Assembly: GCF_000519185.1 (NCBI RefSeq)
Contig: NZ_JAFA01000012.1
Location: 144,761 to 196,402 of the forward strand
Length of the DNA: 51,642 nt
Direction of reading: 5' to 3'
Source of the DNA: Paraburkholderia nodosa DSM 21604
GTDB lineage: Bacteria; Pseudomonadota; Gammaproteobacteria; Burkholderiales; Burkholderiaceae
A program made the position numbers and the translations under genes. The stretch's first letter is position 1; each line of letters starts with the position of its first letter. The notes below the pieces were generated by a model. The model was given only the letters and a program-made list of their open reading frames with translations. It did not search any database and was not told the origin of the DNA. Below, piece by piece: positions 34,939 to 43,512 of this stretch.

Positions 34939-36015
34939 TTACGCGGTTTCAGGAATGAGCACGGCGCGGCCGCGAATGCGGCCGGCCTCCAGGGCATCGA
35001 AGGCTTGCAGTGCGTCGGAGAGCGCGAAGCGTGTGACGAGCGGACGGATGGCGCCACGCCGGGCCAGTGCGATCACCGCGGCGAGGTCGGCGTAGGTGCC
35101 GCCGTAGGGGCACATGACCGTCACGCCACGCGGCAATGCGTTGCGCGCGGAGCGGGCGACAAAGGGCAGGGTGCCACCGGAAAGGCCGACTACGCGGATT
35201 GCGCCGTAGCGGCCGACGATGGCAGCCGCGGTGCGCAGTGTCTCGTCGGTGCCCACAAAGTCGAGCACGACGTCGGCACCGAAGCCGGCGGTCATCGCCA
35301 GGATTGAGTCGATGAAGCCTTGCGAGTCCGCGCGCAGTGTGATGTCGGCCCACGGGCGTGCGGCTTCGATGGCTTTGTCGCTCAGGTCGACAGCGACGAT
35401 GCGCGTGGCGCTCGTGGCACGAAGGATCTGCACGGCCAGATTGCCGAGTCCGCCGAGGCCGATCACGACGGTCGTCGAGCCGGGATGCAGCAACGTCGAG
35501 CAGGTGGCGATTGCGTGGTAAGGCGTAAGCGCGGCGTCGGTCAGGGTCGCAGCGATGGCCGGATCGAGGTCGCCGATCGCCATGAGCGCGCGCTCCGGCA
35601 CGCGGACGTAGTGAGCCATGCCGCCGTCCTTCGTGACACCCGGCGTGGGCGGCGGCGCGAGGCGCGAGCCGGTGTTGCGGCAGGCGTTTTGACGTCCTGC
35701 GAGGCATGCGGCGCAAACGCCGCACGACCAGCAGGGATGCACCACGACGCGCTCGCCGGGCTGCCAGCGCGTGACGGCTTCGCCGCATTGCTCGACCACG
35801 CCTGCGATCTCGTGGCCGAGCGTCGTGCCGTCCGGGGTGCGCGAGTCGGTGGCGTTGCGGATGTGCAAGTCGGTCTGGCACAGGCCGGCGGCCAGTACGC
35901 GAAGCAGGACTTCGTCCGGGCCCGGCTCCGGGCGCGGGACGGATGCAAGTCCTACTTCGCCCTGACGCGCCAGCTTTACGCTGTGCATGGAGGAGCAACA
36001 GTTCTGATTGTTCAT
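34939..36015 (-). CDS. Zinc-dependent alcohol dehydrogenase
   Basis: A 358-residue medium-chain dehydrogenase. Catalytic-zinc residues Cys46 (GLCQTDLH), His68 and Glu69 (LGHEIAG) are present, as are all four structural-zinc cysteines (98, 101, 104, 112 in CGVCAACLAGRQNAC) and the NAD-binding VIGLGGLGNLAVQILRA. AAGGA precedes the ATG. It is on the opposite strand to the rest of the island, divergent from operon B. It may oxidise an alcohol in the same pathway, perhaps a second alcohol or the reverse reaction to the GMC enzyme. Confidence 0.94.
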   Translation of the reverse strand: MNNQNCCSSMHSVKLARQGEVGLASVPRPEPGPDEVLLRVLAAGLCQTDLHIRNATDSRTPDGTTLGHEIAGVVEQCGEAVTRWQPGERVVVHPCWSCGVCAACLAGRQNACRNTGSRLAPPPTPGVTKDGGMAHYVRVPERALMAIGDLDPAIAATLTDAALTPYHAIATCSTLLHPGSTTVVIGLGGLGNLAVQILRATSATRIVAVDLSDKAIEAARPWADITLRADSQGFIDSILAMTAGFGADVVLDFVGTDETLRTAAAIVGRYGAIRVVGLSGGTLPFVARSARNALPRGVTVMCPYGGTYADLAAVIALARRGAIRPLVTRFALSDALQAFDALEAGRIRGRAVLIPETA

Positions 36016-36118
36016 TTGGAATCCTTATTGACTGACTTTGGCGGTGATGGAGTTCGTCAAATAGTTTCGTGCGTCGTGCTTCCCTGACAAACGAGGCAAA
36101 ACCCTTAGGAGGGCATTC

Positions 36119-36169
36119 TTGACAACGGAAAACGCAAGGTTTTATGATTGTGCCAAAGGTTCATCCAAT
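36119..36169 (+). promoter_or_regulatory. Promoter and GntR-type operator of the transporter operon
   Basis: TTGACA (36119-36124), an 18-base spacer and TATGAT (36143-36148) form a near-consensus sigma-70 promoter. The operator AAAGGTTCATCCAAT (36155-36169) covers the expected +1 region, so a bound protein would block initiation. It matches the operators at 26283 and 43426 with two changes in the core (GGTTCATCC). Confidence 0.75.
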
Positions 36170-36230
36170 GACAAAACGCGAGATCGAATCCAGTCGATTT
36201 CCCGCTTACCGGTTGAGGAGACAGTCATGA
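36168..36230 (+). CDS. Possible 20-residue leader peptide, coupled to the binding-protein gene
   Basis: An ATG at the end of the operator opens a 20-codon frame (start MTKREIESSR) whose TGA overlaps the substrate-binding-protein ATG as ATGA. It matches the leader frame at 26296 in position, in MT-x-x-EI, and in DNA (GAGATCG at the same distance). AAAGG lies eight bases before the ATG. Coding function is unproven. Confidence 0.35.
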   Translation: MTKREIESSRFPAYRLRRQS

Positions 36231-37459
36231 ACGTTGCAAACCCGGCTGCGTCGTCGCGGCCCAATTCCCGATGGACTGAGGCGCTGTGGCAGACTTTTGC
36301 CGCCGTGGCGTTCGCGTGCTCGGTATCGGCCCACGCCGCAGTGCCGGCCGTGATCTGCTCGGTAGACGATCGCAGCGGAGCGGCGGCCGACACGGGAACG
36401 CAGGGCTTCGAGGCCGTGCAACTCGCGGTCGACGAAGCCAACGCGGCGGGCGGCGTGGCCGGCCACAAGATTTCGCTGATCTCGTACGACGGCAAGACTG
36501 ACCCGCAACTCACGGCAACGTTCGCATCGCGCTGCGCCGAAGACGACAAGGCGCTCGTCATCATCGGCGGCAATCCGGCAGCACCGGCCGCCGCCATGAT
36601 CCCGGTCGCGACCGACGACAAGATCCCGTACTTCATGCTGTCCGCGGGCACGGATTCGCTTACGAATCCGCCTGCGCCCTATCACTTCCGTTTCGGCCCG
36701 GCGAACCGCCAGGACGCCGCGGCAATCGCCGATTTGCTGGTGAAACAAGGCTTCAGGCGCCCGGCCATCATCAACAACTCGCTGCCGTTTGGCACCGACG
36801 GTGCGCGCGCGACCACCGCGGCGCTCGAAGCGAAACACATCACGGTCGTCGCGCAACAGACCTATGACGTCAATGCAACCGATCTCTCGCCGCAGTTGAT
36901 CAACCTGCGCGAAGCGAAGCCCGATGTCCTGCTCGTGTTCCCCTACGCGGCGGACGGCGCGCGTGTGCTGCGCACCGCACGCCAGCTGAACATCAACATG
37001 CCGATCGTCGTGTCGCGCAGCGCGCTGCTGGACACGCTGCGCCACCTCGCCGGACCGGCGAGCGACGGCGTACTGGTGCCGGACACAGTGGACCCCGATC
37101 GCCCCGACGTGAAAAAGTTCTTCACGGACTTCAACGGGCGCTACGGTCCGCATCAGCCCACGCTCTATCCCGTGATCGGCTACGACGCGGCCAAGGCGGC
37201 GCTCCAGGTCATCGCGACGCCGGCGGTGCAAAAGGCGCTCGACGCGGGTGACATTGCCGGTGCGCGCCTCGCATTCCGCAACGCCGTGGATCAGCTGGGT
37301 CAGTTCAAGGGCCTGCAAGGGGAGGCGGCTGCAAGTTACCACTTCAGCGTACAGCAGCATCATGGTTCGCCTGACAAGAACTGGTATGTGTTCGTCCAGG
37401 TGGCCGACGGCGGCACGCGTCTCGTCAAGCCCGATCTCTCGAAATTCAAGCCGCTCTGA
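36227..37459 (+). CDS. Branched-chain-type ABC transporter, substrate-binding protein
   Basis: A 410-residue periplasmic binding protein of the LivK/type I class. A signal peptide with a long n-region ends after SAHA before AVPAVICSV; there is no lipobox. The GFEAVQLAVDEANAAGGVAG and ISYDGKTDPQLT segments are typical of the fold. GAGGAG precedes the ATG. It heads a full liv-type system; members of this class in catabolic islands often take up aromatic acids or other hydrophobic acids rather than leucine. Start choice: the open frame extends 36 codons upstream through the promoter, which rules that part out. Confidence 0.93.
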   Translation: MNVANPAASSRPNSRWTEALWQTFAAVAFACSVSAHAAVPAVICSVDDRSGAAADTGTQGFEAVQLAVDEANAAGGVAGHKISLISYDGKTDPQLTATFASRCAEDDKALVIIGGNPAAPAAAMIPVATDDKIPYFMLSAGTDSLTNPPAPYHFRFGPANRQDAAAIADLLVKQGFRRPAIINNSLPFGTDGARATTAALEAKHITVVAQQTYDVNATDLSPQLINLREAKPDVLLVFPYAADGARVLRTARQLNINMPIVVSRSALLDTLRHLAGPASDGVLVPDTVDPDRPDVKKFFTDFNGRYGPHQPTLYPVIGYDAAKAALQVIATPAVQKALDAGDIAGARLAFRNAVDQLGQFKGLQGEAAASYHFSVQQHHGSPDKNWYVFVQVADGGTRLVKPDLSKFKPL

Positions 37460-37527
37460 TACGCGGATATCACCAGGCGCAGTGCCGCACAGGCGCGCCT
37501 GCGCCAAACGTATGAGGGTCCGATTTC

Positions 37528-38409
37528 ATGGACAGGATGGCAGTCTTTCTCTTCGCAGGGTTGACGAACGGCAGCGTGTACGGATTACTCGGCTTGTCGC
37601 TTTCGCTCATCTACGGCACCAATCGCATCATCAATTTCGCGCAGGGCGAGTTTGTGATGCTGGGCGCCATGTCGGCAATCTTCTTCATGGTCACGTGCAG
37701 TCTGCCCACGCCTCTCGCCATTGGCGCGGTGATGATCGTGGCGCTCGTTGCTGCGCTCGCCCTCGAGTTCGGCGTTTATCGCCCGCTCGTGCGGCGCGGT
37801 GCACCGCCTTTGACGGTGATGATTGGGACACTGGCCGGCGCGACGATCGCGAGCGGGGGCGCGTTGTTGATCTGGGGCGCCAATCAGCTCTACGTGCCCA
37901 ACGTCTTTTCCCTCGATCCGATCGCTATCGGTTCGGTCACCACCACCATGCAGCAGATCGCCATCGTCGTCGCCTTTATCGCGCTGCTCGCCATCACGTG
38001 GTTCCTGCTATACCGCACGAGCTTCGGGCTCAGTATTCGTGCAACCGGTGCGCAGCCGCGCATCGCGCAACTGATGGGGATTCGTTCGGAACGCGTCGTA
38101 CGCTTCGGATTCGTGTTCAGCGCGCTCGTGAGCGGATTCGTCGGCGTGCTCGTCGGGCCGTTGCTTGGCGGTCAGGTGTCGATGGGCGTCGGGCTGACCG
38201 TCAAGGGCTTCATGGCGGCGATTCTCGGCGGCCTCGGCAGCCCGTTCGCGTCCGCGGCAGGCGGTCTCGCCATTGGGGTGCTCGAAGCCTTCGTGGCCGG
38301 CTACGGCAGCAGTCTCTACGCCGAGCCGATCATTTTCCTGGTCATCCTGATCGTTCTGCTCGTGCGCCCGTTCGGGCTGCTGGGCGACTTCGAGGCTGCT
38401 CGCCGATGA
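37528..38409 (+). CDS. Branched-chain-type ABC transporter, permease (LivH-like)
   Basis: A 293-residue inner-membrane permease with about eight helices. The family start FAGLTNGSVYGLLGLSLSLI, NRIINFAQGEFVMLGA and the late GLTVKGFMAAILGGLGSP are clear. It pairs with the LivM-like permease encoded next; their genes overlap by four bases (ATGA). It forms half of the membrane channel of the importer. Confidence 0.95.
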   Translation: MDRMAVFLFAGLTNGSVYGLLGLSLSLIYGTNRIINFAQGEFVMLGAMSAIFFMVTCSLPTPLAIGAVMIVALVAALALEFGVYRPLVRRGAPPLTVMIGTLAGATIASGGALLIWGANQLYVPNVFSLDPIAIGSVTTTMQQIAIVVAFIALLAITWFLLYRTSFGLSIRATGAQPRIAQLMGIRSERVVRFGFVFSALVSGFVGVLVGPLLGGQVSMGVGLTVKGFMAAILGGLGSPFASAAGGLAIGVLEAFVAGYGSSLYAEPIIFLVILIVLLVRPFGLLGDFEAARR

Positions 38410-39449
38410 AATCCACCTCCCTTTCGCCTCGCGCAGTGCGGGTACGCCATGTGCCGCTGATTTCGCCAGCTTTTCTGGTGTTTCTGGGCGCCGCGTTGTG
38501 CGCGCCGCTCGTCATGACGACGGGCTTCCAGATGCGCCTCGTCTCGCTGATCGGGATTTATGCGATCCTCGGCATGGGCTTCAACGTGCTCTACGGCTAT
38601 TGTGGTCAAGTGTCGATGGGACATCAGGGCTTTTTCGGGATCGCAGCTTATGCCTATGCGCTGTTCCAGACGAAGGCCGGCTTTTCCGTGATTGCCGCGG
38701 TTCCCGCGAGTCTCGTTGTGTGCGCGCTGGTTGCGTTGCTGATCGGCATTCCGCTGCTGCGGCTGCGTAGCCACTATCTCGCGATGGCGTCCCTGTGCTT
38801 CGGCCTCGTGATTTCGGGCGTCGCCAACCGCTGGATCGACGTAACGGGCGGCTCGGCCGGCATCCTGATTCCACCGCTCGCGATTGGCGACGAACCGCTG
38901 AGCCGCCTTCAGCTCTACTATCTGATCGTTGCTTCCGCAACGGTTGTGCTGATCCTGCAGAACGCCATCGTCTCGGGGCATTTGGGCCGTTCGCTGCAAG
39001 CCATTCGCGACGACGAGCGGGCGGCGGCTGCGCTCGGCGTGAACGTGCCTGTGCAGAAGCTGCGCACGTTCGTCTTCAGCGCGGTGCTCGCGGGGATTGC
39101 GGGCATCGGCTTCGCCGTGGTCAACCAACAGGTCAGCCCGAGCATGGCCGAGTTCCCTACTTTGGTTTCGATGCTCACGATCGCCGTGGTCGGCGGTCTT
39201 GCCACGCGGTACGGGCCAATTTTTGGTGCGATCGTCGTGGTGATCACGCCGCAATTCCTCGCGGACTTCGGCGACTTGCAAACGCTCGCCTATGGCGTGT
39301 GCCTGCTGCTGTTCCTGATCTTCATCCCCAACGGCTTGTCCGGCCTCGTCGTCTCGCTGTCGGCATGGCTGCGCGGCCAGGATTCCTCGGGCCGGAGCGG
39401 GCAGCAATTGAGCGACGGCGTGACCAAAGAGAACGGAGCCGGACAATGA
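38406..39449 (+). CDS. Branched-chain-type ABC transporter, permease (LivM-like)
   Basis: A 347-residue inner-membrane permease with about ten hydrophobic segments. GMGFNVLYGYCGQVSMGHQG and LGVNVPVQKLRTFVFSAVLA are typical of LivM proteins. The start overlaps the LivH-like stop by four bases; the longer open frame upstream lies inside that gene and is not used. Its own stop overlaps the next ATPase gene by four bases, so all four membrane and ATPase parts are coupled. Confidence 0.95.
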   Translation: MKSTSLSPRAVRVRHVPLISPAFLVFLGAALCAPLVMTTGFQMRLVSLIGIYAILGMGFNVLYGYCGQVSMGHQGFFGIAAYAYALFQTKAGFSVIAAVPASLVVCALVALLIGIPLLRLRSHYLAMASLCFGLVISGVANRWIDVTGGSAGILIPPLAIGDEPLSRLQLYYLIVASATVVLILQNAIVSGHLGRSLQAIRDDERAAAALGVNVPVQKLRTFVFSAVLAGIAGIGFAVVNQQVSPSMAEFPTLVSMLTIAVVGGLATRYGPIFGAIVVVITPQFLADFGDLQTLAYGVCLLLFLIFIPNGLSGLVVSLSAWLRGQDSSGRSGQQLSDGVTKENGAGQ

Positions 39450-40261
39450 ACACTGGTGTAACGCAGCGCACGCCTGTCAATGGGGCCGTGTTGCTCTCGA
39501 TCCAGGAGGGCGTCAAGCGCTTCGGCGGCCTGTGCGCGGTGGACAACGTGTCGTTCGACGTGCGCAAGGGCGAGGCAGTCGGCCTCATTGGACCGAACGG
39601 AGCGGGTAAGTCGACGACCTTCAATCTGATCACGGGTGTCGACGAACTGAGTGGTGGCGAGGTCTTCTACAACGGGGCGCGTATCACAGGCACGCCGCTA
39701 CATCGGCGCAGCGCGATGGGTATGGCTCGCACATTCCAGATCGTGCGCCTGTTCGGCGGGCTCACCGTGCTCGAAAACGTGATGTTGGGCTTTCATCCGA
39801 AGCTGGTCGACGGCTTTCTCCCTTCGCTGCTGCGCAGGCGGCGCGTGAGCGAGGATGAGCGGCGCAACGTGAAGCGCGCACTCGAACTGCTGCGCTTCGT
39901 GGGACTTGAGCAGCGCGCCGACGATCTCGTCGTGCATCTGCCGCACGGCCAGCAGCGCCTGATAGAAATCGCGCGTGCGCTCGCGAGCGACCCCGCCATC
40001 CTGCTGCTCGACGAGCCGGCGGCGGGCCTGAACGACGAAGAGACCGCTGCGCTAGGGCGCATGCTGCGTCAACTGAACGAGGACGGGCTCACGATTCTGA
40101 TCGTCGAACACGACATTGGCTTCATCATGAATCTGTGCCACCGCATCGTCGTGCTCGACCATGGCGCAAAGATTGCTGAAGGCGATGCGGCCGCGGTGCA
40201 ATCCAATCCGAAGGTGATCGAGGCCTATCTCGGGGTAAGGGGGGCACATGCTCAAAATTGA
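39446..40261 (+). CDS. Branched-chain-type ABC transporter, ATPase (LivG-like)
   Basis: A 271-residue ATP-binding subunit. Walker A GPNGAGKST lies near residue 50, the signature helix HLPHGQQRLIEIARAL and Walker B ILLLDEPAAGLN follow, with VEHDIGFIMNL after them. The signature is LPHGQ rather than LSGGQ, common in LivG proteins. The longer open frame upstream lies in the LivM-like gene. Its end overlaps the LivF-like start by 14 bases. Confidence 0.95.
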   Translation: MNTGVTQRTPVNGAVLLSIQEGVKRFGGLCAVDNVSFDVRKGEAVGLIGPNGAGKSTTFNLITGVDELSGGEVFYNGARITGTPLHRRSAMGMARTFQIVRLFGGLTVLENVMLGFHPKLVDGFLPSLLRRRRVSEDERRNVKRALELLRFVGLEQRADDLVVHLPHGQQRLIEIARALASDPAILLLDEPAAGLNDEETAALGRMLRQLNEDGLTILIVEHDIGFIMNLCHRIVVLDHGAKIAEGDAAAVQSNPKVIEAYLGVRGAHAQN

Positions 40262-40958
40262 GGGACTCTGCGCGGGATACAAGGGTACTGAGGCGCTGCA
40301 CGGCATTTCGCTCGACATCCCGAGCGGTACCATCGTTTCAGCGGTCGGCGCGAACGGCGCGGGCAAGTCGACTCTCATCAATACCATTTCGCGCCTCGTG
40401 GACATCACGAAAGGCCGCATCGTGTTCGAAGGCAAAGACATTACGCGGCTTTCGGCGCCAGACGTGGTCGACCTCGGCATCGTGCAGGTGCCCGAGGGCC
40501 GCCAGGTTTTCGCGGCGCTCTCGGTGAGCGAAAACCTGCAACTCGGCTTTCACCGGTTGAGGCGTCGCCGTGACCCGGCGCTGTTTCGGCAGCGCCTTGA
40601 TTACGTGTACGACCTCTTTCCGAGACTCGCGGAGCGCGCCAGCCAGCGCGCTATTACCTTGAGCGGTGGCGAGCAGTCCATGGTCGCTATCGGCCGCGCG
40701 CTGATGGCGGACCCGAAGCTGCTGCTGCTCGACGAACCCTCGCTCGGTCTTGCGCCGCTCGTGGTCGAGCGCATGTTCGAGGTCCTGGAGGTGTTGCGCC
40801 GCGCGGGGCTCACGATGCTGCTCGTCGAACAGCATGCCGATGAGGCGCTTCAACTCTCGGACTACGGCTATGTCCTTTCGGTCGGTCGAGTCGTCGCGCA
40901 CGGCAAAGGCGAGTCGTTGCGACAACAGGACACCATCCGTCAAGCGTATCTCGGTTGA
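40248..40958 (+). CDS. Branched-chain-type ABC transporter, ATPase (LivF-like)
   Basis: A 236-residue ATP-binding subunit, full length for LivF. Walker A GANGAGKST is near residue 34, PEGRQVFAALSVSENL is the usual LivF motif, and ITLSGGEQSMVAIGRALMA and LLLDEPSLGLAPL complete the site. It completes a five-part importer with the four preceding genes. The flavoprotein gene follows after 26 bases. Confidence 0.96.
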   Translation: MLKIEGLCAGYKGTEALHGISLDIPSGTIVSAVGANGAGKSTLINTISRLVDITKGRIVFEGKDITRLSAPDVVDLGIVQVPEGRQVFAALSVSENLQLGFHRLRRRRDPALFRQRLDYVYDLFPRLAERASQRAITLSGGEQSMVAIGRALMADPKLLLLDEPSLGLAPLVVERMFEVLEVLRRAGLTMLLVEQHADEALQLSDYGYVLSVGRVVAHGKGESLRQQDTIRQAYLG

Positions 40959-40984
40959 CGGCAGCTACCAACACAGGAGAGACG

Positions 40985-42448
40985 ATGACGGAGACAGGAA
41001 AGACGACGACAACTGAGCGCGCGATCGATGCCGACGTGGCGATTGTCGGCGGCGGTCTGGCGGGGCTCGTGGCGGCCAACCGGTTGACGGAACTGGGCCT
41101 GACGGCCATCGTGCTGGAAGCGGGCGACGAAGCGCGGTATCCGGCCAATTCACGGTACGCAGGCGGTGTATTTCATATCGCCTTTCACGATCTCGACGAG
41201 GCGCCGTCCCAGCTCTGCGAGGCCATTGCGCAAGCGAGCGCGGGTTTGCGCGACGCATCGCTCGCCGATGCGATCGCGCGCGACGGGGCTCGCGTGGCAC
41301 GCTGGCTCGGCAGGCATGGCGCGCAATTCGGGCGCGGCGGCGACTATCCGTTCATGGGCAACATGCTGATGCCGTTCAGTCTGCGCGAGACGGGCTTCAA
41401 AAATCACTGGCGTGACAAGGGTGGCGACCGCCTGCTGCAGACGCTCGAAAGTGCGTTCGTCGCGGCGGGTGGCCGCTTCATGCGTGGCGCGCGCGCAATT
41501 GAGCTCATCATGACGGACGGGCTTTGTACCGGGGTGCGGGCGCAGACGCCCGACGGAGATCGCATCGCGATTCGGGCCAACGCCGTGATCCTTGCCGACG
41601 GCGGCTTTCAGGGCAACGCGCAAATGGTGCGCGAGCACATCTCGCCGCGCCCGGAACTGCTGTGCAAGCGCGGCGCGGGCACTGGCATGGGCGATGGCAT
41701 TCGCATGGCGCGCGAGGTGGGCGCAGCGTTGGTCGGCATGGACCGGTTCTACGGACATGTGCAGCACAAGGCGGCGCTGCGTGACGAAGCGCTCTGGCCT
41801 TATCCGGTGCTCGATATCGTGGCTTCCTGCGCGATCGTTGTCGACGCAAACGGCCGGCGCTTCGCGGACGAGGGTCTCGGCGGCGTGGCGATCGCCAATG
41901 CGATTGCGGCGCTCGATGACCCGCTCTCGTCCTTCGTGGTGCTCGACGAGGAGATCTGGGACACGGCGGGCCGCACGTTCTTGCTGCCGCCGAATCCGGC
42001 GCTCGAAGCGCTCGGCGCCGTGGTGTATCGCGCCGACAGCATCGAAGCGCTGGCGACGATGCTTGGCATGAATGCGCAGGCGCTTGCCGGGAGCATCGAC
42101 ACGTATAACCGCGCGCTGAAGAGCGACACGCTCTCATCGATGGTTCCGCCGCGCACCGTGAGGCCAGCGATGCTCGCTGGCGGCGCCCTCGCGATAAGCG
42201 GGCCGCGCTATCTGGCGATTCCACTGTGCGCCGGCCTGACTTACACGATGGGTGGCATTGTGATCGACGCCGATGCACGCGCGCTCGATGCGCAGGATCG
42301 TCCCGTGCCGGGACTCTATGCGGCGGGCGCGACGACGGGAGGCATCGAAGGCGGCGCCAATTCCGGGTATGTGGGCGGGCTCATCAAGGCCGCCGTGTTC
42401 GGTCTGCGCGCTGCCGAGGCGGCCAGGCGCGACTTCGCCAGTCGCTAG
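40985..42448 (+). CDS. FAD-dependent dehydrogenase (fumarate reductase / tricarballylate dehydrogenase / ketosteroid dehydrogenase class)
   Basis: A 487-residue flavoprotein of the FAD-binding-2 family. FAD-binding ADVAIVGGGLAGLVAANRL lies at residues 17-35, and the C-terminal FAD site reads GLYAAGATTGGIEGGANSGY. The middle has ILADGGFQGNAQMV and GMGDGIRMAREVGA. Members desaturate a C-C bond next to a carboxylate or ketone, or reduce it. AGGAG precedes the ATG of MTETGKTT; ten more codons upstream overlap the transporter gene. As the last gene of the transport operon it may introduce a double bond into the imported substrate. Confidence 0.88.
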   Translation: MTETGKTTTTERAIDADVAIVGGGLAGLVAANRLTELGLTAIVLEAGDEARYPANSRYAGGVFHIAFHDLDEAPSQLCEAIAQASAGLRDASLADAIARDGARVARWLGRHGAQFGRGGDYPFMGNMLMPFSLRETGFKNHWRDKGGDRLLQTLESAFVAAGGRFMRGARAIELIMTDGLCTGVRAQTPDGDRIAIRANAVILADGGFQGNAQMVREHISPRPELLCKRGAGTGMGDGIRMAREVGAALVGMDRFYGHVQHKAALRDEALWPYPVLDIVASCAIVVDANGRRFADEGLGGVAIANAIAALDDPLSSFVVLDEEIWDTAGRTFLLPPNPALEALGAVVYRADSIEALATMLGMNAQALAGSIDTYNRALKSDTLSSMVPPRTVRPAMLAGGALAISGPRYLAIPLCAGLTYTMGGIVIDADARALDAQDRPVPGLYAAGATTGGIEGGANSGYVGGLIKAAVFGLRAAEAARRDFASR

Positions 42449-42458
42449 GCCTCGATGA

Positions 42459-42488
42459 GACGCGCGCGCCTTACTCGGGGCGCGCGTC
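42459..42488. terminator. Convergent terminator between the flavoprotein and GntR genes
   Basis: GACGCGCGCGCC pairs with GGGGCGCGCGTC with one mismatch around an eight-base loop. It overlaps the GntR stop codon. Placed between two convergent genes it can act for both. No clear U-tract. Confidence 0.55.
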
Positions 42489-43268
42489 CTTGGACGCTTG
42501 CGAAAGATAGTGCTTTTCCAGCGTCTTCAGATGGCTTTCCATCTCACTCGCCGCCTTTTCTTCGTCTCGGGCTATCAGATGCTTGAGGAGGCGTTTGCGC
42601 GAGGGCATGACCGCGCTATCGGGCAGCGGCGCTATCACTTCGAGCAACTGTTCATGAATCTCCACTAGCGCATCGGTGAGGATCACGAGGACCGGGTTGC
42701 GCGCAGCGCGCGCGAGCAGCCGGTGAAACTCGAGATTGACGCGCACACGCTCGCGCACGTCGCCCTTGGCGACCGCCGCCTCGCTGGCTTTGACATTTTC
42801 GCGCAGCGCCGCGAAGTCTTCCTCGCTGCCGCGCACGCAAGCGAGGCGTGCAGCGGCCACGCTGACGATGAGACGTGCTTCGGTGAGATCGGCTGGCTTG
42901 ATCGCGCCGAGCCGGAAGAGGTCGGCGAAACCGGCGATCACAGCGTCGCCTTGGCCTTCGCGGACGAACGCGCCCCCCGTGGCGCCCTTACGGAATTCGA
43001 GGACCCCGCCAATCTCCAGCGAGCGCAACGCTTCGCGAACCGTGTTGCGCGACAGTCCGAACGACTCGGCGAGTTCCCGTTCGGAGGGCAGCCGGTCGCC
43101 CGGCTGCAACGCGCCAGTGGCGAGCTGGCCGCGAATCTGGTCCGTGACGGCTTCAAACGCGCGGCGAGTCTGCACCGGCGAGTAAGCGGGTGCCGGCCGC
43201 GCGGAGCCGCGCTCGGTGGAAGCGGTGGCATTGGCTTTTGGGGCGGCGCGCCGGGAAGTCAGGGTCAT
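42471..43268 (-). CDS. GntR-family transcriptional regulator, FCD (FadR) subfamily
   Basis: A 265-residue regulator. After a 35-residue low-complexity start comes a winged helix (LQPGDRLPSERELAESFGLS, NTVREALRSLEIGGVLEF, about residues 53-90) and an FCD ligand domain with the usual metal histidines (EFHRLLARAARNP, and HLKTLEKH near the end). FCD regulators are normally repressors relieved by an acid or acyl-CoA made in the pathway. The ATG is chosen; a TTG five codons before it is open. A degenerate copy of the shared operator lies 13 bases upstream, so autoregulation is likely. It is the obvious regulator of the island. Confidence 0.93.
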   Translation of the reverse strand: MTLTSRRAAPKANATASTERGSARPAPAYSPVQTRRAFEAVTDQIRGQLATGALQPGDRLPSERELAESFGLSRNTVREALRSLEIGGVLEFRKGATGGAFVREGQGDAVIAGFADLFRLGAIKPADLTEARLIVSVAAARLACVRGSEEDFAALRENVKASEAAVAKGDVRERVRVNLEFHRLLARAARNPVLVILTDALVEIHEQLLEVIAPLPDSAVMPSRKRLLKHLIARDEEKAASEMESHLKTLEKHYLSQASKDARPE

Positions 43269-43280
43269 GGTGAACGCTTT

Positions 43281-43296
43281 CAATAATTAAACCATT
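43281..43296 (-). promoter_or_regulatory. Degenerate operator before the GntR gene
   Basis: On the minus strand AATGGTTTAATTATTG matches 11 of 16 positions of the operator at 26283 read in reverse. It lies 13 bases before the GntR ATG, where a bound repressor would block its own synthesis. Confidence 0.4.
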
Positions 43297-43390
43297 CAAG
43301 GGGCACAGCAATGCTAACTGGCCGGCGGCAAATCGACAAGCCGCATGAGCGTGGACGAACCAGGGATTTTACGCAAGACGCCAATCAGGC

Positions 43391-43440
43391 TTGACAGCCT
43401 GCCTTCTTCTGCGCAACCATATGTCAAAGGTTCAACCAAT
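43391..43440 (+). promoter_or_regulatory. Promoter and GntR-type operator of operon C
   Basis: TTGACA at 43391-43396 is followed 29 bases later by AAAGGTTCAACCAAT (43426-43440), the best copy of the operator with a perfect GGTT-C-AACC core. The -10 is weak (AACCAT at 18-base spacing). The site lies 72 bases before the crotonase start. The 217 bases from 43296 hold nothing else I can support. Confidence 0.65.
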
Positions 43441-43512
43441 AATATCCAACCAACGATACATGCCGGCGAACGCACGAACGGGGCGGGCCGGTCCATCCAG
43501 CAAGGAGCGATG

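Noticed and set aside
43345..43512. An N-terminal extension of the crotonase through the operator region
   Set aside because: The frame is open but the segment covers the promoter and operator, has no family likeness, and a good ribosome-binding site lies at the later ATG.
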